The position numbers and the translations under genes are program-made. Below, in pieces: positions 8,154 to 16,702 of a DNA stretch of 64,000 nt. The stretch comes from JAWKTM01 sp041399085 (GTDB taxonomy: Bacteria > Planctomycetota > Planctomycetia > Pirellulales > Pirellulaceae). The notes under the pieces are model-generated. The model worked only from the letters and a program-made list of their open reading frames with translations, was not told where the DNA came from and did not search any database. Each line of letters starts with the position of its first letter. The stretch's first letter is position 1. The stretch spans positions 37,333 to 101,332 of the forward strand of contig JAWKTM010000023.1 of the NCBI GenBank assembly GCA_041399085.1. Direction: 5' to 3'.

Positions 8154-9386
8154 ATGATGGAACTACTGAAAATAATCGCCGTTGTCGTGGCGCTCGTCGG
8201 CCACGTGGCAGTGTGCGTGTTTCTTTTTAACCGCTTGAATGCGTTGCCGATCCCTCGTTGGACGATCTCGTTGGTCGAGAAGCTGATCGGTGCGGCGGTC
8301 GTCGCCGGGATGGTTGCCGTCGCGGGCTGGCTGGCGATGGGTAAGCCCGAGCTCTTCAGCTTGGCCGCTTGGCCAAACATCGCGGCAGCCGCCTATGTGG
8401 CCTTCTGCGTTGCCGTTGCCTTGTGGACTGCAAAGCAAAAATGGCCGCGCCCGCTTTCGTCCGAATTGCGGCAACGGTTCACCAACCAGCGGTCGCGCAC
8501 GATTGACGTTCAAGGGCGGCTGGGAAAACGATTGGCTCACGGGTGGAAGACCAACCTGCTTGCCGCCGTTCCGGGCAATCAGATTTTCGAGCTGGATGTA
8601 ACCGAGAAGACTTTTGAGCTGCCGACGCTGCCCGAATCACTGGATGGCTTGTCGATCGCCCACGTTTCCGACTTGCATTACACGGGGCAAATCGATCGGC
8701 TGTTTTACGACACCGTCATCGACGAGTTACTGTCGTTGGATGCCGACTTGGTGATGATTGCCGGCGACATCATTGACCGAGCGGCTTGCATCGAGTGGAT
8801 TCGACCAACGTTGGGCCGGCTTGCGGCGCCCCACGGAGTCTTCGCGATCTTGGGAAATCATGACAAACGTCGGAGCGATCCGGCGCGGGTGCGGGCCGCG
8901 TTGAACGAGTGCGGCATCATTGATCTCGGCGGTACAAGCCACACCGTTCAGATCGACGGAGTACGGCTGTTATTGGCCGGTAATGAAAGGCCGTGGTACA
9001 AGTCACTGCCGAAACTCCCGCCGCGCATCGGCGAAACGGACGACGCCGAGTTCCGTTTGCTGTTGTCGCATACGCCCGATCAAATTGGCTGGGCTCGCCA
9101 ACACGGCTTTGATCTGATGCTGGCTGGCCATACGCATGGCGGACAGATTCGGTTTCCGTGGCTGGGGCCAGTGATCGCGCCGAGTTTGTACGGGGCCAAA
9201 TACGCGTCGGGCGTGTTCTACGAAGCTCCGACGTTGATGCACGTCAGCCGCGGCGTGGCTGGACTGGAGCCAATTCGGTTGAATTGCCGCCCCGAGATTA
9301 GCCGCTTGGTCTTGCGCTGTTCGGTCCCGGTGCGCGGCGCTACGTCGCGCGCTGAAAATGTCCGTATCGCTTCGCTGACGGTGTGA
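8154..9386 (+). CDS. Membrane-anchored metallophosphoesterase
   Basis: 410 residues from the ATG at 8154. The N-terminus has about four hydrophobic segments (for example LLKIIAVVVALVGHVAV), then a calcineurin-like phosphoesterase domain with all motifs: HVSDLHYTG, IAGDIID, AILGNHDKR, LLLSHTPD and LAGHTHGGQ. This is the YaeI/YkuE-type arrangement, usually acting on phospholipid-like or nucleotide diphosphates at the membrane, but the substrate here is unknown. The open frame continues 61 codons upstream with poor composition, so the MMELLKI start is preferred. It contrasts with the degenerate phosphoesterase at 39 kb. Confidence 0.85.
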   Translation: MMELLKIIAVVVALVGHVAVCVFLFNRLNALPIPRWTISLVEKLIGAAVVAGMVAVAGWLAMGKPELFSLAAWPNIAAAAYVAFCVAVALWTAKQKWPRPLSSELRQRFTNQRSRTIDVQGRLGKRLAHGWKTNLLAAVPGNQIFELDVTEKTFELPTLPESLDGLSIAHVSDLHYTGQIDRLFYDTVIDELLSLDADLVMIAGDIIDRAACIEWIRPTLGRLAAPHGVFAILGNHDKRRSDPARVRAALNECGIIDLGGTSHTVQIDGVRLLLAGNERPWYKSLPKLPPRIGETDDAEFRLLLSHTPDQIGWARQHGFDLMLAGHTHGGQIRFPWLGPVIAPSLYGAKYASGVFYEAPTLMHVSRGVAGLEPIRLNCRPEISRLVLRCSVPVRGATSRAENVRIASLTV

Positions 9387-9467
9387 CCTAGGCTTGGATT
9401 GGGATCGTCCGACATCGGTTCTTGTCGAGCGGTTCGTTCTCGTCCAAACCAGCAAGAGGGGCACGTC

Positions 9468-9902
9468 ATGGTTAGCCGCGCGCGAAAACGACTTTGGATA
9501 TTGCCAGCAATTCAAGGTGCGTTGTTAGCACGAGTCGTTGTGTACTGGGCCTTCTGCTTGCTCGCGATTGCAACGCTCGGCACATGCTTTGTCGCGGTCC
9601 GATCGCATCCGCAGAGCTCGGGCGAGATGCTTTCGATGGCGGCGGGGCAGCTAGGTCTGCCGCTCGCGGCTTCGTGCCTAGTTCTGCCAATCGTGATCAT
9701 GGATTGCCTGCGATTGTCGCATCGCTTCACGGGACCTCTGTACCGTCTGCAAGACGGCTTGCAACGAATGGCTGCCGGAGAAACCATGCAGCCAATCCAG
9801 TTACGCGAAGACGACATGTTGCGAGACGTAGCCGACGAATTCAACCGAGTCGTGGAACGGATAAATCGGCAAACCTCGGCGAACGACCAAACCGTTTCTT
9901 GA
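9468..9902 (+). CDS. Two-span membrane protein with HAMP-like C-terminus
   Basis: 144 residues. Two hydrophobic helices (about 20-45 and 65-85) flank a short extracytoplasmic loop. They are followed by RFTGPLYRLQDGLQRMAAGE, the usual opening of a HAMP linker, and then a helix ending DVADEFNRVVERIN. No kinase, cyclase or methyl-accepting domain follows, so this is a stand-alone HAMP sensor-like fragment of a kind seen in planctomycetes. The ATG at 9468 follows the purine-rich stretch AAGAGGGGCACG. It may transmit a signal to another protein; no partner is evident nearby. Confidence 0.65.
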   Translation: MVSRARKRLWILPAIQGALLARVVVYWAFCLLAIATLGTCFVAVRSHPQSSGEMLSMAAGQLGLPLAASCLVLPIVIMDCLRLSHRFTGPLYRLQDGLQRMAAGETMQPIQLREDDMLRDVADEFNRVVERINRQTSANDQTVS

Positions 9903-10302
9903 ACTCCAGTCATTCATCTTCCGGCAAATAAACTCGGAAGATCATTGCCGGCTCGGTGAACTAGACCTTCGCGCCTCGGCGGCACGAGACCGCCTTGAGT
10001 TCGACTTGGCGAGCCACCCTCGTCAACGGAATGACGCTGTACCGGCGCCGGCCCATGACGAGTGGTAAGGAGTGAATCCACCACGCCGTGCAATTCTTTA
10101 GCGGCCACTCTGTCGGATGTTTACACAACCCCCGAAGTGATTATTCTGGGCCGTGTTTCGATGCGAGATGGGCCGCTCGGTCGAAACCGCTCGGCACTGG
10201 AATTCTCACGTACGCATTCGATCATTCCGTTTGCGCCAGCGTCGATGCGCGCCTTTGTTGCCATGTCGGTCCCTTGCGATTCGCATCGCGAGGCAGGATT
10301 CA
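9903..10302. other. Intergenic gap without recognisable gene
   Basis: 400 bases between the HAMP-like gene and the globin. I see no convincing coding region, RNA gene or repeat. It should contain the globin promoter. Confidence 0.4.
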
Positions 10303-10710
10303 ATGGGGCCGACCACGCCGAAGGAGCACTTCGAAAGCAGTCTTGCTCGCTGCGCCGACGACGATCGCTTCATGCCCTTGTTTTACTTCCGATTTCTCGC
10401 CAGTTCCGAGGAAGTCAGGAGCAAATTTCGGCAGACGAACTTCGACCAGCTAGGAATGATGTTGCTGCAATCCTTGAAGCTTGCGGCTGGCGCCGCCGCC
10501 GGCGATCCCGAATCGCTAAAAGAAATTCACGAACGTGCTCAAAGCCACAGTCGTCGGCACATGAATATCGAGCCGCACTTGTATGAGATTTGGCTGGAGA
10601 CGCTGATCCAAGCGGCTCGCGAGTGCGACCCCGAGTGGAACGAGGCTGTTGAGAATGGCTGGCGAACAATTCTGGGCCACGTGATCCGCGCGATGATTCG
10701 CCACTACTGA
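10303..10710 (+). CDS. Single-domain globin
   Basis: 135 residues, all helical, matching the bacterial globin pattern. FYFRFLASSEEVRSKF is the B/C-helix region, FDQLGMMLLQSL the E-helix region, and HERAQSHSRRHMNIEPHLY with YEIWLETLI gives the F-G-H region. His82 is the best candidate for the proximal haem ligand (His86 is the alternative). Its role could be oxygen or nitric oxide sensing or detoxification; no attached output domain exists. The ATG at 10303 is chosen because upstream codons have no globin similarity. Its 3' end overlaps the anti-sigma gene tail-to-tail by 7 bases. Confidence 0.72.
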   Translation: MGPTTPKEHFESSLARCADDDRFMPLFYFRFLASSEEVRSKFRQTNFDQLGMMLLQSLKLAAGAAAGDPESLKEIHERAQSHSRRHMNIEPHLYEIWLETLIQAARECDPEWNEAVENGWRTILGHVIRAMIRHY

Positions 10711-12671
10711 GGGACAGGCGGCGCGTCCGGCGAACGTAGCAGGAACAAGACGCGAAGCGGGCGCGCCTCGTCGGACAACGCCTTCGGAGCGGAGACAGTT
10801 GCTGACGCGTCCTCGGCGGACGCGCGATCATTCTCGCCCGCAACTGCCTCGGACGGCGCGGAATGCTGGAAGTAATATCGCACGGCGGGACGCACGGCGG
10901 ACTCTTCAGCGGAAGGCGAAGTCGCGGCTCCCGCCACGGGCGCTGGATCCTGCTTTTTCTCAGCCGCGATGGATGTCTCTTTCAGCGACTCTTCGGCGAC
11001 CGGCGCGTCGGCGGCTTTGTCAATCGCCGGGACTGCGTCGTCGTCCGCCTTCCGTGCGTTCCGTTGTGGCTGCCGCAACTCGGGGGCTGCTTCATCCTTG
11101 ACCGGCTTGTCCGCAGGCGACGCCGCAGGCTCCATCCGCTGTTTCGCAAGCGATTGCGAGAATCGCACTGCGTCCGCCGATTCATTAACCGGCTCGATCG
11201 TCAATCGCGACGCTGGCCGCTCCTCGATTTGCCGAACAAGCCGCGCCAACATCTCCGCGTCGGCCGCGACGTAAACGGCTTCGTCGAAAACTGCCGCTTC
11301 CTTTGATTCAATTCTTTTCGTTGCCGACGAAGTTGCCGGCTTGGATCGCGACGAGTCAGCGGCGTCAGGCGACGTTACGAGATCGGCGGCCTGTCGCCGC
11401 GTTCGTTGATCGTCTCGAGAGCCACCGATCGACTTTGCTGTGCTCGGATCGCGACCAAACTGGTTGGAAGCGAGTGAAGGCGAAGCCTCGAACTCCTGCA
11501 ATTTGCGTTCACGCAACATCTCGGCCAGTTGGTCCGGCGCAATAGTGACAAACACCACCACGTCGGCGGCAGGCAAGCCGGCGCCGCGAGGCAACGAAGC
11601 GGACCGCGGACGATCGGCAAGCCGGTTCTGGCTTTCGATCGGCCCCGCGACACTCGGTAACGGCTCCCCAGCCGCTCTGCCGACCGCCGCGCCCATCGCG
11701 CCGATCGGAGATGGCTCCGCTCGAAGCGCTCGCGCGCCAGGCGAACCAGCTTGTCCCGCCGCGGTCGCCTCGGCTTCGCTGGCTCCGCGGGTGAACTCGT
11801 TCATCGGAGCCGAAGTCGGCTTCGCATCCGCCGACGACGATGCGGGGGATGGAAAACTCCTCGGCGGTTGATCGCCAACGCCAAACGCTGGCGAGTTTCC
11901 GGCTGCGGACTTTTCCGCCGGCGTCGCCAACCCGCCTCCGAAACCACCACGTCCCCAAGTGCCGCCTCGGCTGGCGGAAAACGCGTCGGCTGGCATTTCG
12001 GTGGAGGCTGGCATCTCGGCGGAGGCCGCGTTTTGGCGCATCATCATCGCCCCCGGTGGCTCCGCGGGACTGCTCATAGCCGACGGCGTAACGGTTTCGT
12101 CGGCCGCGCGCGATTCGGCCCGCTCCAGGCTCGCGCCAGAAGCTTCCTCCGCCATCGGTGTGGCTGCCGTCGGTGTTTCGGGCTCGGGTGATTCAGCTAT
12201 CAACGCTTCGGAAGAACGAGCCTCGTTCTCGGCGGTCGAATCGCTCTGGGCGAGATCGCCTTGCCGCGTATCTGGCAAGCTCAACACGACCAGCACCGTC
12301 GCGGCGGCCGCGGCCACCACTCCCACAACGGTCCAACTTCGCCAGCTTGGCCGCCGATTCGCGGGCGCTTCCTTCGTGGCAAACACCGGCGTCTCGACCG
12401 TCGCCGGATTCGGCGGCCACGTGGTCCTAAGCGGCGCGGCCGGCGCCAACATCGGGTTTTCGCGGATCTCACGCACTACGGGTTCAACATAGTCGCCATG
12501 CAACTGGTGCCGAGGCAGTTCGCTCAGCCGCTGATGAATCGACGCTAACTCCTCATACAGCCGGCGGTGCTCGGCGCTCTCCGCCAGCCAACGCTCGACT
12601 TCACGACGCTCGTCCTCGGACAGCTCGTTGTCGATATAGGCGCTGATTAGTTCTTCGTCGAACGGCTTCAT
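10704..12671 (-). CDS. Anti-sigma factor with very long exported region
   Basis: 655 residues from the ATG at 12671. Residues 1-75 form the acidic/helical anti-sigma domain (FDEELISAYIDNELSEDER and a following helix), without the HxxxCxxC zinc motif. One transmembrane helix lies near 113-132 (VVGVVAAAAATVLVVLSL). The remaining ~500 residues are low in complexity, rich in Ala, Ser, Pro and Glu, with a Gly-rich patch and two short ordered pieces that look related (VVVFVTIAPDQLAEML and AVYVAADAEMLARLV). The gene lies 45 bases after the ECF sigma gene and surely regulates it by membrane tethering. Release probably needs proteolysis, but no protease is encoded nearby. The family is clear; the function of the long region is not. 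Confidence 0.8.
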   Translation of the reverse strand: MKPFDEELISAYIDNELSEDERREVERWLAESAEHRRLYEELASIHQRLSELPRHQLHGDYVEPVVREIRENPMLAPAAPLRTTWPPNPATVETPVFATKEAPANRRPSWRSWTVVGVVAAAAATVLVVLSLPDTRQGDLAQSDSTAENEARSSEALIAESPEPETPTAATPMAEEASGASLERAESRAADETVTPSAMSSPAEPPGAMMMRQNAASAEMPASTEMPADAFSASRGGTWGRGGFGGGLATPAEKSAAGNSPAFGVGDQPPRSFPSPASSSADAKPTSAPMNEFTRGASEAEATAAGQAGSPGARALRAEPSPIGAMGAAVGRAAGEPLPSVAGPIESQNRLADRPRSASLPRGAGLPAADVVVFVTIAPDQLAEMLRERKLQEFEASPSLASNQFGRDPSTAKSIGGSRDDQRTRRQAADLVTSPDAADSSRSKPATSSATKRIESKEAAVFDEAVYVAADAEMLARLVRQIEERPASRLTIEPVNESADAVRFSQSLAKQRMEPAASPADKPVKDEAAPELRQPQRNARKADDDAVPAIDKAADAPVAEESLKETSIAAEKKQDPAPVAGAATSPSAEESAVRPAVRYYFQHSAPSEAVAGENDRASAEDASATVSAPKALSDEARPLRVLFLLRSPDAPPVPQ

Positions 12672-12716
12672 GAAATGGGCCCGCAAATCTTTCGTGCGTT
12701 GGTCAATCTCCGAGCG

Positions 12717-13337
12717 TTAGTCGGCCGAGTTTTCTTGCCAAATGCCAGTAAGCTGGTCTCGCATATCCAATCGGGCGCGATGAATTCGGCTTCGCACCGT
12801 ACCAATCGGCAGGTCGAGGATTTCCGCGATTTGTTCGTAGCTGAAACCCTCGATGTCTCGCAATATCAGGATGTCGCGACGATCCTCGGCCAGTGCGCCC
12901 AAGGCCATATGAACCTGATCGGCCTGCTCTCGTAGCTCCAAATGCTCGCTCGCATCCTGCCGATCGTCCAACGGTTCGTTGGCCGGCACGATCGGCGCGT
13001 GTTCGTGTGAGTTTTCCAATCGTCGTTTTCGGCGCAAACTAATCGTCAGATTAAACGCGATTCGGTATAGCCACGTGTAAAACGAACTTTGACCGCGAAA
13101 CGAATCCAATTTAACAAACGCCTGAACAAACGCGTCCTGCATCAAATCTTCGGCTTCCTCGCGACAGCCCGCCAAATGCACCAGCGTATTGAACAGCCGC
13201 TGTTGGTACTTATGCACCAACAGGCCGAACGCCGCCGCATCGCCCCCAAGGGCTTGGTCGATAAGCCTTTGATCGTCGCTCACAACCGCTCCGTGAATAG
13301 GGACGCGAAGTTGTTTCGGAAAGTTCCCGGCGGCCAT
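12717..13337 (-). CDS. ECF RNA polymerase sigma factor (RpoE-like)
   Basis: 206 residues. Region 2 is clear (YQQRLFNTLVHLAGCREEAE, DLMQDAFVQAFVKLDSFRG, FYTWLYRIAFN) and region 4 has the helix-turn-helix FSYEQIAEILDLPIGTVRSR. The Arg-rich connection RRKRRLENS is typical of planctomycete group-1-like ECFs. The first 17 residues may not be translated, since a GTG near 13283 would start at SDDQRLIDQ. It lies 30 bases downstream of lgt and 45 upstream of the anti-sigma gene, so it is probably co-transcribed with both. It likely answers envelope stress; target promoters are not visible. Confidence 0.92.
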   Translation of the reverse strand: MAAGNFPKQLRVPIHGAVVSDDQRLIDQALGGDAAAFGLLVHKYQQRLFNTLVHLAGCREEAEDLMQDAFVQAFVKLDSFRGQSSFYTWLYRIAFNLTISLRRKRRLENSHEHAPIVPANEPLDDRQDASEHLELREQADQVHMALGALAEDRRDILILRDIEGFSYEQIAEILDLPIGTVRSRIHRARLDMRDQLTGIWQENSAD

Positions 13338-13367
13338 GACCGTGACGAATTCAATCGCCTCGGCCCA

Positions 13368-14738
13368 TTACGAAGCGCCCGCCGCCGCGGCTTCGCTCGC
13401 TCCAGGATACCGCGCAAAAGAAACATGCCTGGGCCGCGCGAGCAATACGGCCCACAGCAAACACGATACGGCCAACATGCCCAGGCTCACAAGTTGCGAA
13501 ATGCTGAACGCCGTGCCCATTGCCCCCGCTTCGTCAATTCGAATCGATTCGAGCAGAAATCGAGTGACCGGATAAATCGTCAGCATCCACGCAAACACTT
13601 CGCCGTCACGACGCCGGAAGGGAAAATAGACCCAAAGCATAAACGCCAAGAGCGCGGCGTTTACCGAACTGTAAATCTGCGTCGGATGGACCGGACGACT
13701 CCGCGCCGGAAGCTGACTGGCCGGAAAGCTAATTGGGCCGCGCGACGTATCCAACACCACATGCGGCGCGGACTGACTAGATTGACTCAGGGCCTCACGC
13801 AACGCATCGATCGAAGGATACCGCAGGCTCGTAACGCGGTCTCCCGCTCGCAATCCGGCTCGATCCGCCAAGCTACCCTCTTCCACTTGCAAAACTTCCC
13901 GCGAGCGATCCTCCGCGGGACGAGCCAATCTCAGCCCCAATAGCTCACCTTCATGTAGCTGTTGCAGATATGGCGGGCTGGGCGGAAAGGTAATCCCCAG
14001 CCACGGATTCTCACAGGCGCCTCCCCAGCAGCAACCATTCATCAAACAGCCAATCCGCCCAAACGCCAAACCAACGGCCATACTAGGCGCAATTAAATCC
14101 CCCAGCGCCAACGCCGAAAGACGGCGGCTGTGACAGAACCATAACACAGCGCATAAGGCGCCAATTAGCGAACCATAGACAACCAATCCACCTTCCGTGA
14201 ATTTAAGGATTTCGCCAATCGTCCCGGCCAATGTGGGGCGTCGAAACTCATCCCACTTCTGAATCACGTAAAAAGCTCGCGCGCCAGCAATGCCCCCTAA
14301 GAACATCCAAAAGGCCAACGAGAAAATCACGTCGGGATTCAACCCCACGCGACGCGCGCGCTGCGCGGCCAGCCCCACGCCGCTGACCACGCCCAGCAAC
14401 ATCAACACACCGTATCCGCGAATTGGCAGACCTCTCGGCAATTCGGATTCACTGGCCGCCGCGGAAGCCGACTTGCTGGACGAGAACATCTGCCGAAGCA
14501 GGGCGAGCGGACCGCCTTGCGACCCCACCTCCAAAATCGGCAAGATGAAACAAATCGCGATGGCCACCACGGCCAACATCGGCAAGACACTCCTGGTTTC
14601 CGCGGACCAACCGTGACGCCGAATCATCCATAACAACAGTCCGACGCTGAACAAACACCAAGCCAACAGCATCCAGCCAAAGCCAAAGACCGACACGCCG
14701 GCAATTTCGTGGGGAATATAGAAGAACGTCTGTCTCAT
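13368..14738 (-). CDS. lgt: Prolipoprotein diacylglyceryl transferase with PDZ-like insert
   Basis: 456 residues, about 170 longer than usual Lgt. The enzyme transfers diacylglycerol from phosphatidylglycerol to the lipobox Cys of prolipoproteins in the inner membrane. Conserved pieces: PIRGYGVLM (about 105), TEGGLVVYGS (181-190), LAFGRIGCLMNGCCWG (224-239, the essential Arg-Ile-Gly-Cys-Asn signature) and RPVHPTQIYS (348-357). Between the GITFP strand (248) and HPTQIY, where most Lgt have 20-40 residues, there are about 100, including EEGSLADRAGLRAGDRV, a PDZ-like carboxylate-binding loop signature. About 80 additional residues precede RGYG, with two more hydrophobic segments. The gene is in a folK-panC-lgt-sigma row. 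Confidence 0.9.
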   Translation of the reverse strand: MRQTFFYIPHEIAGVSVFGFGWMLLAWCLFSVGLLLWMIRRHGWSAETRSVLPMLAVVAIAICFILPILEVGSQGGPLALLRQMFSSSKSASAAASESELPRGLPIRGYGVLMLLGVVSGVGLAAQRARRVGLNPDVIFSLAFWMFLGGIAGARAFYVIQKWDEFRRPTLAGTIGEILKFTEGGLVVYGSLIGALCAVLWFCHSRRLSALALGDLIAPSMAVGLAFGRIGCLMNGCCWGGACENPWLGITFPPSPPYLQQLHEGELLGLRLARPAEDRSREVLQVEEGSLADRAGLRAGDRVTSLRYPSIDALREALSQSSQSAPHVVLDTSRGPISFPASQLPARSRPVHPTQIYSSVNAALLAFMLWVYFPFRRRDGEVFAWMLTIYPVTRFLLESIRIDEAGAMGTAFSISQLVSLGMLAVSCLLWAVLLARPRHVSFARYPGASEAAAAGAS

Positions 14739-14759
14739 GGATAGATTGCAAATCCGTGT

Positions 14760-14780
14760 CGCCAGCAGATCATGCTGGCG
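14760..14780. other. Small hairpin between panC and lgt
   Basis: CGCCAGCA and TGCTGGCG enclose GATCA, an 8-bp perfect stem in the 84-base gap between panC and lgt. There is no T-tract. It may attenuate or stabilise the operon transcript, or be chance. Confidence 0.25.
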
Positions 14781-14822
14781 GAAATAAACCAGTCCCGTTC
14801 CGTTTTCGGCCGAAAGACACTT

Positions 14823-15686
14823 CTAAGTTAGGAGGCAATTGTCGATCAATCGTGTCGAGCCGACTCGTGCGGCGATCAGCGCCACGGCCGTTCCATCCAC
14901 CGCGGCCAGCGACGCCAAGGACTCGGCGTCCACGACACACGCGTACTCGATGGTAGTCACCCCGCCTGTCAACAATTCGTCACGCATCGCGGTTTCCAGC
15001 TTGGAAATATTTCGCTCCCCCTGATCCACCATTCCCTTTGCCACGTTCAACGCCCGCGACAATGCCAACGCGCGGCCTCGCTCCTCGGACGACAAATAAA
15101 CATTCCGAGAACTCATTGCCAAACCATCCGACTCGCGCACAATCGGGCACACGCGAATAGTGATCGGAACGTTTAAATCCTTGACCATGTGCCGGATCAC
15201 CAGCGATTGCTGAAAGTCCTTTTGTCCGAAGAACGCCACGTCGGCGGGCGCCACGTTAAACAGCTTCAGCACGATCGTGGCCACGCCACGAAAATGGCCA
15301 GGGCGACAGTCCCCTTCCAGCGACCGACTGACTTCCGGCGGCTCGACATACGTGGAAAATTCGGCGGGATAAATTTCTTCGTTCGTGGGAGCGAATACCG
15401 CCGCCACGCCATGCTCAGCCAATTTTTCCAAGTCGGCGGAAAAAGTTCTAGGATATTTGTTCAAATCCTCGTGAGGCGCGAACTGCGTTGGGTTAACAAA
15501 GATCGTGGCCACCGTCTCGTCGCACTCGGCTTGTGAAGCTCGTACGAGACTCATATGCCCCGCATGCAGCGCGCCCATGGTCGGCACCAATCCCACGGTT
15601 TTTCCGCGCGCGCGAACTCCCTCGACATAAGAATGCATCTCTCGACACGTACATATCACTCGAGGTTGAGACATGGAGCTATTCAA
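14823..15686 (-). CDS. panC: Pantothenate synthetase PanC
   Basis: 287 residues, normal length. It joins pantoate and beta-alanine with ATP. Motifs: VPTMGALHAGHMSLV (HIGH-like nucleotide loop), IFVNPTQF, GRPGHFRG-equivalent at CRPGHFRGVATIV, FFGQKDFQQ and the KMSKS-like MSSRNVYLS. MNSSMSQPRV may begin at the second Met. folK ends 62 bases upstream and lgt starts 84 downstream on the same strand, so these vitamin and envelope genes form one likely operon. Confidence 0.96.
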   Translation of the reverse strand: MNSSMSQPRVICTCREMHSYVEGVRARGKTVGLVPTMGALHAGHMSLVRASQAECDETVATIFVNPTQFAPHEDLNKYPRTFSADLEKLAEHGVAAVFAPTNEEIYPAEFSTYVEPPEVSRSLEGDCRPGHFRGVATIVLKLFNVAPADVAFFGQKDFQQSLVIRHMVKDLNVPITIRVCPIVRESDGLAMSSRNVYLSSEERGRALALSRALNVAKGMVDQGERNISKLETAMRDELLTGGVTTIEYACVVDAESLASLAAVDGTAVALIAARVGSTRLIDNCLLT

Positions 15687-15748
15687 AAATCGATAAACTG
15701 GGGTGTGAGTTATGCAAAACGTGGCCTAGAACAAACCGCCGAACCTAG

Positions 15749-16702
15749 CTACGAACGCCGCATCGCTTGCATCGCCGCCGATATCTCCATCACAGCCACT
15801 TCGTCGCTCGGCGCGTTCAAAATCAAAGTAGGCCGCCGGTATTCGTGGCGAACATAGTCTCGCAAGTCAACATCGGCGGCATCGGACGGATCGCTCAACA
15901 GCACCAGCAATTTTGGAGGCGTCACTTCGGCTTTCAAGTTTCGTAGCAATTGCAAATCCGATTCATTGCCAATCGCGAACGCCAGTTGCCTTATCTTGAA
16001 CCATACCGAGTCGAACCAGAAATCGCTGATAACGCACCGACGAACGTCGAACGAAGCGACCAATTCGGCCAGTTGGCTCAGTGATTCTAGGTTCGCCGCC
16101 ATCGACTGGCCAGACGAACCGATCGCATCGCTAACCGGCGGGCGCAATGCCAATTGGCAGCTCAAAGCCTGGGCAACTTGGCGAACGATGCGTTGGGCTT
16201 GAACCGCGTCATGTCCGCTCACCGCCAAATAATCGGGCGTCGCGTCCAAATGTTCGAGCAGACGCGCGATCGTCCAGCCCGTTTGTGGATCGACCATATC
16301 GCCCCCAACCTCCGCCGCTGGTTGCAAAACGAATCGGCGAAAAGCCATGCGTGGGTGAGGCAAGCTCAGTCGAGGCGTGTCACGGATTTGTTGGCCGTGT
16401 AGCAATAAATCCAGATCAACAGTTCGCGCACTCCATCGCGCCGACCGCTGCCGCCCCAATTCCGCTTCGACGGAAAATAACTCGTCCAGGAGCGCATCTG
16501 CATTCAGTGTCGTCCGCAATCGAGCCGCGCCGTTCAGATAATCTGGTTGGCCCGACGGACCACCAACCGGAGTCGTGGCATACCAACGACTGATCGCGGC
16601 CACTTCGATACCGCCGCGCGATTGCAGTCGACCAACGGCCTTGTTCAACAATTCGCCACGGTCGCCAAGATTGGAACCAAGCGAGATCAAGGCATCGGCC
16701 AT
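15749..16702 (-). CDS. folK: HPPK (FolK) fused to a degenerate deoxynucleoside-kinase-like domain
   Basis: 317 residues. The first ~140 are a complete 6-hydroxymethyl-7,8-dihydropterin pyrophosphokinase: SLGSNLGDR, SRWYATTPVGGP, ARTVDLDLLLHG and LPHPRMAFRRFVL. The enzyme makes the activated pterin in folate synthesis. Residues 157-317 resemble a deoxynucleoside kinase-type P-loop domain in pattern (hydrophobic strand, helix AQRIVRQVAQAL, and VISDFWFDSVWF in the place of the dNK SDYLF motif). The glycine-rich nucleotide loop is not conserved: YLAVSGHDAVQAQRIV lacks GxxGxGK(S/T). A fusion of active HPPK with an inactive kinase fold is thus inferred. panC follows 62 bases later. Confidence 0.85.
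   Translation of the reverse strand: MADALISLGSNLGDRGELLNKAVGRLQSRGGIEVAAISRWYATTPVGGPSGQPDYLNGAARLRTTLNADALLDELFSVEAELGRQRSARWSARTVDLDLLLHGQQIRDTPRLSLPHPRMAFRRFVLQPAAEVGGDMVDPQTGWTIARLLEHLDATPDYLAVSGHDAVQAQRIVRQVAQALSCQLALRPPVSDAIGSSGQSMAANLESLSQLAELVASFDVRRCVISDFWFDSVWFKIRQLAFAIGNESDLQLLRNLKAEVTPPKLLVLLSDPSDAADVDLRDYVRHEYRRPTLILNAPSDEVAVMEISAAMQAMRRS

Noticed and set aside
9914..10108. 64-codon minus frame before the globin
   Set aside because: No start signal, no homology I recognise, and composition is not gene-like.
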